From an uncultured Acetatifactor sp. (GTDB lineage Bacteria; Bacillota; Clostridia; Lachnospirales; Lachnospiraceae), in contig CAJUJN010000044.1 in assembly GCA_910586775.1 (NCBI GenBank), forward strand, positions 1 through 36,489: 36,489 nucleotides of DNA, read 5' to 3'. A model generated the notes under the pieces. The model searched no databases. It saw only the letters and a program-made list of their open reading frames with translations, and was not told where the DNA came from. Position numbers and translations under genes: made by a program. Shown piece by piece: positions 24,873-32,731 of this stretch; the stretch's first letter is position 1; every line of letters starts with the position of its first letter.

Positions 24873-25754
24873 ATGATAATAAACGGTTACACACGTACCT
24901 GCGGGGTGATGGGAAATCCGGTGGAGCATACCATGTCGCCGGCAATACATAACACATTGGCGGAAGAACTGGGAGAGAACCTTGCCTATGTGCCCTTCCG
25001 GGTGCCGGCGGGGCATGTGGGGGAGGCAGTGAAAGGGGCTTTTGCGCTGAATCTGCTGGGTGTGAATGTGACGGTACCCTACAAGAGTGAGGTGATTCCT
25101 TTTCTGAAAGAAATTGACCCGCTTGCGGAGACAATCGGAGCGGTGAACACGCTGGTGCGTGCGGAAGGGGGATTCAGGGGCTATAATACGGATATGCCCG
25201 GTCTCTACCGCGCCATGTGCGAGGACGGGGTTGCCATAGAGGGCGAGAAGATGCTGATTCTGGGAGCCGGAGGCGTAGCCAGGGCGGTGGCTATACTGGC
25301 GGCGCAAAAAGGGGCGGAAGAGATCATCCTGTTGAACCGTACTTTGGAGAAAGCGCAGAAGATAGCCGAAGAGGTGAACGGACTGGCAGGAAGGCAGCTG
25401 GCGACAGCACGGGAAACGGGGGCATATGCGTCCCTGCCCGGTGACGGTTATCTGGCAATACAGGCCACCAATGTGGGAATGTTTCCCAAAACGGAGGAAG
25501 CTGTCATTGAAGATGCGGCATTTTATGAAAAAATCCATACAGGCTACGATTTGATTTTCAATCCCGCCGAGACCAGGTTCATGTCCCTGGTAAAAAAGAG
25601 CGGCGGCAGGGCTTTCAACGGACTGAAGATGTTACTGTACCAGGGAATCATTGCCTATGAGCTCTGGACCGGGGCGGAAGTGGATTCCGATTTGGCGGAG
25701 AAGGCGTATGCAGAGATGAAGAAAGCAATAGCAAAACAATCCGATGTGCAGTAA
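24873..25754 (+). CDS. aroE: Shikimate dehydrogenase
   Basis: The 293-residue enzyme reduces 3-dehydroshikimate to shikimate with NADPH in the aromatic amino acid pathway. It shows the N-terminal substrate site GNPVEHTMSPAIHN, catalytic-type K71 in NVTVPYKSE, D107 in YNTDMPG, and the nucleotide loop GAGGVARAV (131-139), and ends in a C-terminal helix after FNGLKMLLYQG. ATG 24873 was chosen because AGGAG lies 12 bases upstream and homology begins there; the longer in-frame reading from 24789 overlaps no conserved sequence. The fused aroKQ gene follows after 38 bp. Confidence 0.96.
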   Translation: MIINGYTRTCGVMGNPVEHTMSPAIHNTLAEELGENLAYVPFRVPAGHVGEAVKGAFALNLLGVNVTVPYKSEVIPFLKEIDPLAETIGAVNTLVRAEGGFRGYNTDMPGLYRAMCEDGVAIEGEKMLILGAGGVARAVAILAAQKGAEEIILLNRTLEKAQKIAEEVNGLAGRQLATARETGAYASLPGDGYLAIQATNVGMFPKTEEAVIEDAAFYEKIHTGYDLIFNPAETRFMSLVKKSGGRAFNGLKMLLYQGIIAYELWTGAEVDSDLAEKAYAEMKKAIAKQSDVQ

Positions 25755-25792
25755 ACATATAAGCGCGAAAAAACGAAAGCGGGAGACAGAAG

Positions 25793-26737
25793 ATGAACCG
25801 GAAAAATATCATACTGACCGGTTTCATGGGCAGCGGAAAGACTTCGGTGGGTTTGCGTCTTTCCTACAGGCTGCGCATGCCGGTAGAAGACACGGATAAG
25901 ATGATAGAGCGGCGGGAAGGGCGTTCTGTGACAGAAATATTTGCGGAAGAAGGGGAAGCGTATTTCCGCGAGAAAGAGACGATGCTGTTGGGGGAACTTT
26001 CAGACAGAAAAGGGAAATGTATCTTTTCCGTGGGAGGCGGTACTCCGGTGCTGCCCCAAAACCGGGAACTTTTAAAACAGCTGGGTGTGGTGGTCTGTTT
26101 GAGGGTGAAGCCGGAGACGGTATACGAGCGCCTGAAAGAGGACAAGAGCAGGCCTCTGCTGCAGTGTGAGGAGCCGTTGGGGCGCATCCGGGAACTGATG
26201 GAGAGCAGGAGAGAGGCTTACGAATCCTGTGCGGCCCTGGTTTTGGATGCGGACGATTTGAGTGTAGATGAGATTGTGGAAAAAATAGCGGAGGAGGTGT
26301 GCAGGATGAAGCTTCTGGTCATAAACGGCCCGAATATCAATTTTCTGGGCATTCGGGAGAAAAGTGTATACGGTACACAGAATTATCAGTATCTGTTGGA
26401 CATGATTCAGAAAAAGGCGGATGAAACAGGGAATGACATTACCGTATTTCAGAGCAATCACGAGGGAGCCATCATAGACAGAATTCAGGAGGCCTATTTT
26501 GACGGTACGGAGGGCATCGTAATCAATCCGGGCGCTTATACCCATTACAGCTATGCAATCCGGGACGCTCTCGCCAGCATTACGGTACCGAAGGTGGAAA
26601 TCCACATCTCGGATATTATGAGGCGGGAACCATTCCGGAAGGTGTCCGTGACAGCTCCGGTCTGTGATAAGCAGATTTACGGAAAGGGGCTGGAGGGGTA
26701 TCTGCAGGCCATCGACTTTATTCTTTCGTGGGTTTAA
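25793..26737 (+). CDS. aroKQ: Fused shikimate kinase / type II 3-dehydroquinate dehydratase
   Basis: The 314-residue product joins two enzymes. Residues 1-170 are shikimate kinase, with Walker A GFMGSGKT (10-17), SVGGGTPV and the DKSRPLLQ lid, phosphorylating shikimate. Residues 172-314 are a complete type II dehydroquinate dehydratase (MKLLVINGPNINFLG, the QSNHEGAIIDRI motif and EIHISDIMRREPFR), which makes 3-dehydroshikimate. M172 begins exactly where a stand-alone AroQ would, and a strong GGAGGTG (26293-26299) lies six bases before its ATG at 26306, so a free AroQ may also be made. Both steps flank AroE in the pathway. No stop separates the two parts. Confidence 0.94.
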   Translation: MNRKNIILTGFMGSGKTSVGLRLSYRLRMPVEDTDKMIERREGRSVTEIFAEEGEAYFREKETMLLGELSDRKGKCIFSVGGGTPVLPQNRELLKQLGVVVCLRVKPETVYERLKEDKSRPLLQCEEPLGRIRELMESRREAYESCAALVLDADDLSVDEIVEKIAEEVCRMKLLVINGPNINFLGIREKSVYGTQNYQYLLDMIQKKADETGNDITVFQSNHEGAIIDRIQEAYFDGTEGIVINPGAYTHYSYAIRDALASITVPKVEIHISDIMRREPFRKVSVTAPVCDKQIYGKGLEGYLQAIDFILSWV

Positions 26738-26889
26738 TATCCTGCAGCCGGCGGCGGGGCGGTTCATTCCAAACCCCATGGAGAATATAAAGTATGAGAT
26801 TTTTGAACTTTTTTTTCAAAAAGAGTTGAAATGGAGCTTGAGGTATACAGGTCTTGCCTGGAACCCGCTCTTCATATGTTGTAAACAAT

Positions 26890-27108
26890 ATGCATAAGAC
26901 AGATTGGAGCGATTTCACAGAAAACGAAAGGATTGCGACGCAGAATGCAGTGTTATTGGTTGGGCTGTTATATCAGATGTGTAAAGTAAAATTAGTGAAT
27001 AAAGCCAGTGGTGATAGTGATATGAATTCCATCAGCAGAGTAGAAGTCGATAAAGCGCTTAATACATCTATGCAGGTTATGGGGAAAATAGAGCCATATA
27101 TAGCATGA
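26890..27108 (+). CDS. Possible small protein, 72 residues, unknown
   Basis: An ATG at 26890 opens a frame encoding a hydrophilic peptide with one mildly hydrophobic stretch (NAVLLVGLLYQMCKVKLVN) and an acidic-basic C-terminal half. No ribosome binding site is visible before the start, and the frame is A/T richer than the surrounding genes. It overlaps the end of a decayed minus-strand fragment. I do not recognise it. It may be a real small gene or a remnant within a degraded stretch. Confidence 0.35.
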   Translation: MHKTDWSDFTENERIATQNAVLLVGLLYQMCKVKLVNKASGDSDMNSISRVEVDKALNTSMQVMGKIEPYIA

Positions 27109-27246
27109 GGAATATGGCAGAAAGATGTCTTGCAAAGAACAATACCTGCAGAGCAGAAATATGTAATAGTGTACCCTGTTCTTCCCGATGAAGAGAGCTT
27201 CCGCTACATCAAATACATTCAGAATGTCCTGAGATTGCTCCAGCAT
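27105..27246 (-). pseudogene. Decayed excisionase-type helix-turn-helix gene fragment
   Basis: On the minus strand the codons from 27246 give DILNVFDVAEALFIGKNRV, a good match to the start of the excisionase/MerR-like helix-turn-helix domain. That frame then runs into unlikely sequence at about 27163. A one-base shift there gives AGIVLCKTSFCHIP, which fits the next family segment (S-G-x-I-x-x-F-K ... I-P). The fragment therefore looks like a short regulatory or excision protein with a frameshift and no proper end. Confidence 0.4.
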
Positions 27247-27575
27247 TTTTTGGACCTTCTATTTGCTGCAGGAGGTCCAGCTGCATTCCATTGAGAGTGA
27301 GCTGGAGCAGTGTGGGGAGGACTCACAATCTAAAACATTTGCCAGATGAAATATATAACGAGTGAACGCTTCTGCAAATCAAGGATAAGAATGGCAAACG
27401 ATTGCGCTCACGAGTATAGCTGATAGCCGTGCCAGGATGATATCTTCAATGTTTTGGAGAATATGGGTCCTTTCATGGTTGCCTTTTGGCCAAATCAGCG
27501 GGATTACCGACAGGAGGGCAGAGAAGGTTCAGAAGCAGGCAGGGGCGAGAGAAAAGGAATCCCGCCCCTGTCAGC
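27109..27575. other. Gene-poor stretch with coding relics
   Basis: Besides the helix-turn-helix relic, this region holds a 38-codon open stretch at 27233-27349 on the plus strand. It contains YLLQEVQLHSIESELEQ and has no start codon. A few more short coding-like bits follow up to about 27540. No complete gene is supported. The end of the stretch lies just downstream of the chemoreceptor stop codon. Confidence 0.4.
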
Positions 27576-29159
27576 CTACAGATTATCAAACACCACAGTT
27601 TCTTTTTCCAGATCTGTCACCACATCCTGATTGACACCCATACGCCGGGTAATATCCTCCATATCGGCAGCCAGATTTCTGGTATTGTCTGCCATACCGG
27701 CGATTCCGGAGGCACTGTCATCGATGGCTTTGGTGATTGTGCCGATGGAATCTGCGATTCCGGACATGGAATGTGTCAGACTCTGGGTCTGTTCATGGAA
27801 ATGGTCCATGGTTTGGCGGATGTAGGCGGCATCTTTCTTATATTGGCTGCCTGTTTCAACAAATGTCTGAAATTCCTTCAGGACGGACTGGCTCATGTAG
27901 TCAACCAGAAGCTGGGCATTTTCGGAAAGGTTGTAAACGGCTGCAGTGACTATATCATTGATTTCCTGGATGCGGTTTGCGGTTTCCTGGCTGGAATTGG
28001 AGAGTTCCCGCACTTCTCTGGCAACCATGGCAAAACCCCTGCCTGCCTTGCCGGCATTGGCGGCTTCCACGGAAGCATTCAGGGATATCAGCCTGGTCTG
28101 TTGGGAGATGGCAAGGATATCGTCGGTGAGGGTCTTAATCCGGTTTACGCTCCTGCTCTTTTCGATGGCGTCATTGAGGGACTGCAGGATTTCTTCAGTC
28201 TTTGCGTTGGTGGTTTCCGCACTGTTCTGGGCGGACTGCTGCAGAGCGTCTGCACGGGCATTCATCTGGACAGTGTAGGAGGTGATGGCGCTGCATTCCT
28301 CAGCAATTGTCTGAACATCCTGCCGTACGTTTCCGGCACTGTTATTGATTGCCGATACATTTCCGGCGACATCCTGAAAGGTTGCTGAGAGCTGTTCTGC
28401 AAGGGAGGAAAGGCTGGACGCGCTTTTCCGGGAGGCCTGTGTCCGCTTCAGCACTTCCCCGGTCATGCCGTTGATACGCCCCGAGCTTTCCCGAATTGTC
28501 TTCAGAATATTATGAATGGGGATTACCACATAAACGGAAATCAGCCTGAAGTCGGTTAATACCAGGAGGATGCAGGCGATGGCAGCCGCAATGCCCACCG
28601 TCAGAGAGACAAAATATACAGAGGAAAGATGAGACCTTGCCTCGACAGTCTGTTCGCTGATGGATGCGTTCAGGGCATCGATATCCGCTTTCATGGCATC
28701 GGCGAAGTCTGCCACATCGCTGTTGGCCAGGAAATAGGCATCCTGGGTTTTATGGCTTGCGCTGGCGCATACCAGATGGACCAGGGCATGTTTGAAATCG
28801 GCATAATTGTCCAGGAGAGATTGATACCGTGTCAGATCCTGGGGTATCACAAAATTCTCATATTCCGAAAGCATATCGTCCAGAAGCGCTTCTTCTTCTT
28901 TAATCTGCTGAACCAGCAGGATCATGGTATTATAATCCGTGGCGACAATGTGGCTTAGGGCCATTTTATGGATATCCATGGAGGACTGGCAGATTTCGGC
29001 CAGCCGGCTCTTGCCCTCCATGTAATTGTCGGCGATATTGGAGGCGCTTGCATTTACATTGCGGATATTGATGACAGAAAGTATGTTTGACAGCAATGCC
29101 ACAAGGCCCAGAAGGGCGATGGGGATGATCAAACGATGCTTTAAGCTGATATTTTTCAT
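27576..29159 (-). CDS. Methyl-accepting chemotaxis protein
   Basis: This 527-residue transmembrane receptor has a first helix at about residues 10-30, an extracellular helical sensor region (about 35-180, four-helix-bundle type) and a second helix at about 183-202. A short linker with little HAMP character follows (VIPIHNILKTIR). The C-terminal signalling domain (about 240-527) carries the conserved hairpin tip ISQQTRLISLNASVEAANAG and GFAMVAREVRELS, which binds CheA and CheW. I chose ATG 29159 (MKNISLKHRL) because it begins the helix and has AGGAG upstream, although spacing is long. The solute-binding protein gene lies 132 bp upstream in the same direction, so the two probably form an operon. 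Confidence 0.95.
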   Translation of the reverse strand: MKNISLKHRLIIPIALLGLVALLSNILSVINIRNVNASASNIADNYMEGKSRLAEICQSSMDIHKMALSHIVATDYNTMILLVQQIKEEEALLDDMLSEYENFVIPQDLTRYQSLLDNYADFKHALVHLVCASASHKTQDAYFLANSDVADFADAMKADIDALNASISEQTVEARSHLSSVYFVSLTVGIAAAIACILLVLTDFRLISVYVVIPIHNILKTIRESSGRINGMTGEVLKRTQASRKSASSLSSLAEQLSATFQDVAGNVSAINNSAGNVRQDVQTIAEECSAITSYTVQMNARADALQQSAQNSAETTNAKTEEILQSLNDAIEKSRSVNRIKTLTDDILAISQQTRLISLNASVEAANAGKAGRGFAMVAREVRELSNSSQETANRIQEINDIVTAAVYNLSENAQLLVDYMSQSVLKEFQTFVETGSQYKKDAAYIRQTMDHFHEQTQSLTHSMSGIADSIGTITKAIDDSASGIAGMADNTRNLAADMEDITRRMGVNQDVVTDLEKETVVFDNL

Positions 29160-29291
29160 GATGGAAAGTACTCCTTTTCTATTTGGAAATGGACGGAACC
29201 ACACCGGTTCGAAGGTATCCTGCCGTGAGGAAAGAGGCATGGACTCCCGGCAGCCCGGACGAGGGAAAAACAGGGGCTGTATAAGCGCGTC

Positions 29292-30539
29292 TCAGGGGGC
29301 GGTGATTCCCGTTACCATGGTGTCAAGCTGTTCCTGAAGGGTTTTTCCCGAAGGGTTTCCGGCCAGAAGCTCTGCGGTAAAGGAGGTAACAGGCTCCCAG
29401 AAATTTCCGCCGATGCGCTGCAGGCAGGAGGATTCCGACTGCTCCAGGAGAGCGGCAATGGCAGGGGAATTCTGGACCTCTTCGGAGGAGGCAGCATTTT
29501 TGTTGGAAGGTCCCTGGCCCCGCAGCAGGAAGCGCAGCTCCTGGTTTTCCTCGTTTGTGATCCAGTCCGCCAGTCTTGCTGCCCAATCTCTGTACTGTGA
29601 GTAAGCATTCACGCCTATCAGCTTATAGCCGGAGAATGAAGCCATCTGGACCTGTTGTCCCGCGCAGGTATAGGAGGGCAGCTTTGAAGCGCCGAAGCCG
29701 CGTCCCCATGCTTCTTCTACAGCCAGCGCATTCCATACGCCGCTGATACCGGCTATGATGGTGCCGTTCTGGACGCCTTCCAGGAAACCGGCGTCATCCG
29801 TGCTTAAGAAACCGGAATGCCTGGCCATGCCTGTCATGGCTTTTGCCACGTCGGTTCCCTTGACAGCCCCTTCCGTATCGTTCCAGGTACAGTAATTGGT
29901 GATGCCGTCATCGTTAAGGCCCACGGTGAGTCCGGTGTTGCCGAAGAAGGAGTAAACATACCAGCCGGAGGACCAGTCCATGGAGATTTTCTTCCCCTGT
30001 TCCCCGGCGATATCCATCATATTGTCCCAGGAGAGGATATCTTCCTCCGAGAAATACTGTTTATTATAGTAGAGAAAATATCCGTTATCCGCAGTCAGGG
30101 GATACGCATAGAGAGTATCGTTCACCGAGGCGGCGGAGACTGCTTCAGGCAGATTTGCCGAGCGCACCATGTCTGCGTTTTCAATGGGTTCCAGGGCTCC
30201 GGCGGCCACCAGGGTGTTCAGCTGGTCGTCCGCAAAGGCAAAAACATCTGCCCCGTTTTCCAGATCGGCCATCAGGGCATCGGTGCAGTGGCTTTCGCTC
30301 TGGGGTTGATATGTAATCAGAAATTCGGCTTCGTCACGGTATTTTTCCTGAAATCCGTCAAAAATCTGACGAAGCAGTTCTTCATCCTCCTCGGCACCCC
30401 AGACGGTCAGCCGGACAGGGCCGGAATCGGTGTTCTCTTCTTCGGCGGAAGGGGAGCTGTTGCTGCTGTTCTGGCATCCAGACAGGGAGACCGCCAGTAT
30501 GAAAACGGCCGGAAGGAATAAGCGAAATCTTCTTTTCAT
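29292..30539 (-). CDS. ABC-type solute-binding lipoprotein (family 1)
   Basis: The 415-residue protein begins with a lipoprotein signal, MKRRFRLFLPAVFILAVSLSGC, in which C22 would be lipidated, followed by a Ser/Asn-rich linker. The mature part resembles family 1 sugar-binding proteins (WGAEEDEELLRQIFDGFQ, VFAFADDQLNTLVAAGALEP, GISGVWNA). It would sit on the outside of the membrane and bind a sugar. ATG 30539 has GGAG six bases upstream; an ATG four codons earlier lacks a site. No permease or ATPase genes follow. The next gene is the chemoreceptor, which suggests a sensing role (inference). Confidence 0.93.
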   Translation of the reverse strand: MKRRFRLFLPAVFILAVSLSGCQNSSNSSPSAEEENTDSGPVRLTVWGAEEDEELLRQIFDGFQEKYRDEAEFLITYQPQSESHCTDALMADLENGADVFAFADDQLNTLVAAGALEPIENADMVRSANLPEAVSAASVNDTLYAYPLTADNGYFLYYNKQYFSEEDILSWDNMMDIAGEQGKKISMDWSSGWYVYSFFGNTGLTVGLNDDGITNYCTWNDTEGAVKGTDVAKAMTGMARHSGFLSTDDAGFLEGVQNGTIIAGISGVWNALAVEEAWGRGFGASKLPSYTCAGQQVQMASFSGYKLIGVNAYSQYRDWAARLADWITNEENQELRFLLRGQGPSNKNAASSEEVQNSPAIAALLEQSESSCLQRIGGNFWEPVTSFTAELLAGNPSGKTLQEQLDTMVTGITAP

Positions 30540-30572
30540 GACATTCTCCATATAGTGTGTATTTTTAATATG

Positions 30573-30601
30573 ATTTTAACATTTTGCCGGATTCTTTGCA
30601 A
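30573..30601 (-). promoter_or_regulatory. Promoter of the solute-binding protein / chemoreceptor pair
   Basis: Read on the minus strand, TTGCAA (30601-30596) and TAAAAT (30578-30573) are 17 bases apart, about 35 bases before the lipoprotein start. Confidence 0.55.
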
Positions 30602-30741
30602 TTCATTTTTGGGAAACCGGGGCAGATATCGCTTTCATTTGTGATGGTTACAACACTTCCCACTCAAATTGGCAATATTTTGTTCCGCCTTGCTTCACCC
30701 ATATTGGTACCGCTTACAAAGACTGAGGGCATTTTTTGGAT

Positions 30742-30772
30742 AAATTTAACATCTTTTTTATTTGTTAAATTT
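30742..30772. promoter_or_regulatory. Perfect 10-bp inverted repeat, probable operator
   Basis: AAATTTAACA (30742-30751) and TGTTAAATTT (30763-30772) form a perfect inverted repeat with 11 bases between the arms, putting their centres 21 bases (two helical turns) apart. It lies within the 589-bp divergent gap, about 50 bases upstream of the putative rha -10 box. A dimeric regulator such as a sugar-responsive repressor is the likely binder. A weak hairpin is the alternative. Confidence 0.5.
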
Positions 30773-30823
30773 CATATTTTGAAGAAATTGAAAAAATCCC
30801 TTTTTTTGTTTCTCAAAGTGTGG

Positions 30824-30829
30824 TACAAT
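30824..30829 (+). promoter_or_regulatory. Putative -10 box of the rhaBAD promoter
   Basis: TACAAT matches five of six consensus positions. The expected -35 position holds only a T-run (TTTTTT at 30801-30806), so the promoter may need an activator. It would give a leader of about 290 bases before rhaB. Confidence 0.4.
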
Positions 30830-30894
30830 TTTTGTGTCATAGGGAAGTGTATACAAATTACAGGAACCGCCTCGCGAACTCTGTAATCGAAGGA

Positions 30895-30971
30895 AAATAA
30901 CTGCTGTGGGTTTAAAGTCGTTCTCCTTGTATTTTACGGCTTTTTCCTACAGAAAGCTGCGGCAGTTATTT
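30895..30971 (+). ncRNA. Long hairpin in the rhaB leader
   Basis: Three stacked stems form one extended hairpin: AAATAACTG (30895-30903) with 30963-30971, CTGTGGG (30904-30910) with 30946-30952, and AAAGTCG (30914-30920) with CGGCTTT (30937-30943). The stems contain G-U pairs. TTTTT at 30941-30945 follows the innermost stem, so the inner part could act as an attenuator and the outer pairing as an antiterminator. I do not recognise a known riboswitch. A weak cre-like site (TGCAGGCGCTTTCA, 31063-31076, two mismatches) lies further downstream. Confidence 0.4.
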
Positions 30972-31128
30972 ACTGACAATTCCTGAGAATAAGGAACCGG
31001 CATAAAATATACTGCACGTTGATGAAATTTACAGTAAACTGCGTATTTCGTGGAGCGCCGTATGCAGGCGCTTTCAGGTACGGTCAGGGTGTTTATGGAT
31101 GGTTCCCGAAGAAAGGAGAGGGATGGCA

Positions 31129-32562
31129 ATGAACGAGACAGATAAGAACTGCGCCGCAAAACCGGAAACCGGGTATTATCTGGCGATTGATATCGGAGCA
31201 TCCAGCGGACGCCATATACTGGCTCATCTGGAAGAGGGCAAAATGGTACTGGAAGAGGTACATCGTTTCCCCAACGGAATGGTGGAGAAGGACGGCGAGC
31301 TGGTCTGGGATGTGGAGGAGCTTTTTGCGCAGATTAAGCTTGGCATGAAGAAGTGCGCAGAGCTGGGGAAGATTCCTGTCAGCGTGGGTGTGGATACCTG
31401 GGGCGTGGATTTTGTGCTGTTGGACAGGGAGGGCAGCCGGATCGGCAATGCGGTGGCATATCGTGACGGGCGCACGAAAGGAATGGATGAGGAAGTGTAT
31501 AAGCTGATCCCGGAGGATGAGCTGTATGCCCGCACCGGGATCCAGAAGGCGATATTTAACACGGTCTATCAGCTGATGGCTTTGAAGACAAAGAAACCGG
31601 AGTACCTGGAGAAGGCGGAGACACTGCTGATGATGCCGGATTATTTTCACTACTTGCTTTCCGGCGTGGCGGTGACGGAATATACGGAAGCCACCACCGG
31701 CCAGCTGATTACGCCGGATACCAAAGAATGGGATATGGAGCTGATTGAAAAGATGGGATATCCGAAACGTATCTTCCGAAAGATTGTGGCTCCCGGCACC
31801 GAAATCGGCAGTCTGGCGGACAGTGTCAGGGAGGAAGTGGGATTTGACTGTAAGGTGGTAGTACCAGCCACCCATGATACCGGTTCCGCGGTGCTTGCGG
31901 TGCCCACAGACAGTGACGATGCATTGTACATCAGTTCGGGAACCTGGTCCCTTATGGGAACCGAACTGATGAAGGCGGACTGCTCCCCGGAGAGCAGGGC
32001 CAATAACCTGACCAATGAAGGCGGATACGACTACCGTTTCCGCTATCTGAAAAATATCATGGGCTTGTGGATGATCCAGTCCGTGAAGAAAGAAATCGGC
32101 GGGGGTCTGGGCTTTGGAGAAATCTGCGAGATGGCTTCCGGATGTAATATTCCTTCCATTGTAGACTGTAATGACGATCGGTTTCTGGCACCGGCCAATA
32201 TGACAGAAGAAGTGCGTAAAGCCTGTGCAGAATCCGGGCAGCAGGTGCCGGAAGGGCTTGCGGAGGTGGCATCCGTTATCTACAACAGCCTGGCGAAATG
32301 CTATGCGGAGACCATAGTGGAACTGGAGAGCATGACAGGGATCAAATATGACCGTGTTCATATCGTGGGCGGCGGCTCCAACGCGGAATACTTAAATCAG
32401 CTGACGGCAAAGGCTACAGGAATCCCGGTGTATGCGGGGCCTGCGGAGGCTACGGCCATCGGCAATGTGGCGGCGCAGATGATTACGGCCGGGGAACTGG
32501 CAGGGCTGAAGGATGCCAGGGCATGTGTGTTCCGTTCTTTCCCGATCCATATTTATCAATAG
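31129..32562 (+). CDS. rhaB: Rhamnulokinase
   Basis: This FGGY-family kinase of about 477 residues phosphorylates L-rhamnulose to L-rhamnulose 1-phosphate. Signatures are the N-terminal phosphate loop AIDIGASSGRH, VDTWGVDF with the catalytic-type aspartate, HDTGSAVLA, SSGTWSLMG and the C-terminal GGGSNAEYLNQLTAKATG. The start is ambiguous. GGAG (31115-31118) lies ten bases before ATG 31129 and four before ATG 31123, and only two residues separate the choices. It leads a rhaB-rhaA-rhaD cluster of the usual Firmicutes content. Confidence 0.96.
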   Translation: MNETDKNCAAKPETGYYLAIDIGASSGRHILAHLEEGKMVLEEVHRFPNGMVEKDGELVWDVEELFAQIKLGMKKCAELGKIPVSVGVDTWGVDFVLLDREGSRIGNAVAYRDGRTKGMDEEVYKLIPEDELYARTGIQKAIFNTVYQLMALKTKKPEYLEKAETLLMMPDYFHYLLSGVAVTEYTEATTGQLITPDTKEWDMELIEKMGYPKRIFRKIVAPGTEIGSLADSVREEVGFDCKVVVPATHDTGSAVLAVPTDSDDALYISSGTWSLMGTELMKADCSPESRANNLTNEGGYDYRFRYLKNIMGLWMIQSVKKEIGGGLGFGEICEMASGCNIPSIVDCNDDRFLAPANMTEEVRKACAESGQQVPEGLAEVASVIYNSLAKCYAETIVELESMTGIKYDRVHIVGGGSNAEYLNQLTAKATGIPVYAGPAEATAIGNVAAQMITAGELAGLKDARACVFRSFPIHIYQ

Positions 32563-32731
32563 AAAAACGGTTTTACGAAAGAAAGCAGGGATTGGAAAGG
32601 ATGCTAAGCGTCGGGACAAATGCCGGTATGGTAAGTCAGAAGACGGCAGACGGATATATTCTGCAGATATAAAGACAGAAGATGGAATTGAATACAGCGA
32701 TTTGGAATCAAAATAAGAAAGGAAAGAGAAA

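Noticed and set aside
27486..28388. 300-codon plus-strand frame opposite the chemoreceptor gene
   Set aside because: It is antisense to a clear chemoreceptor signalling domain and its glycine-rich product resembles nothing coding.
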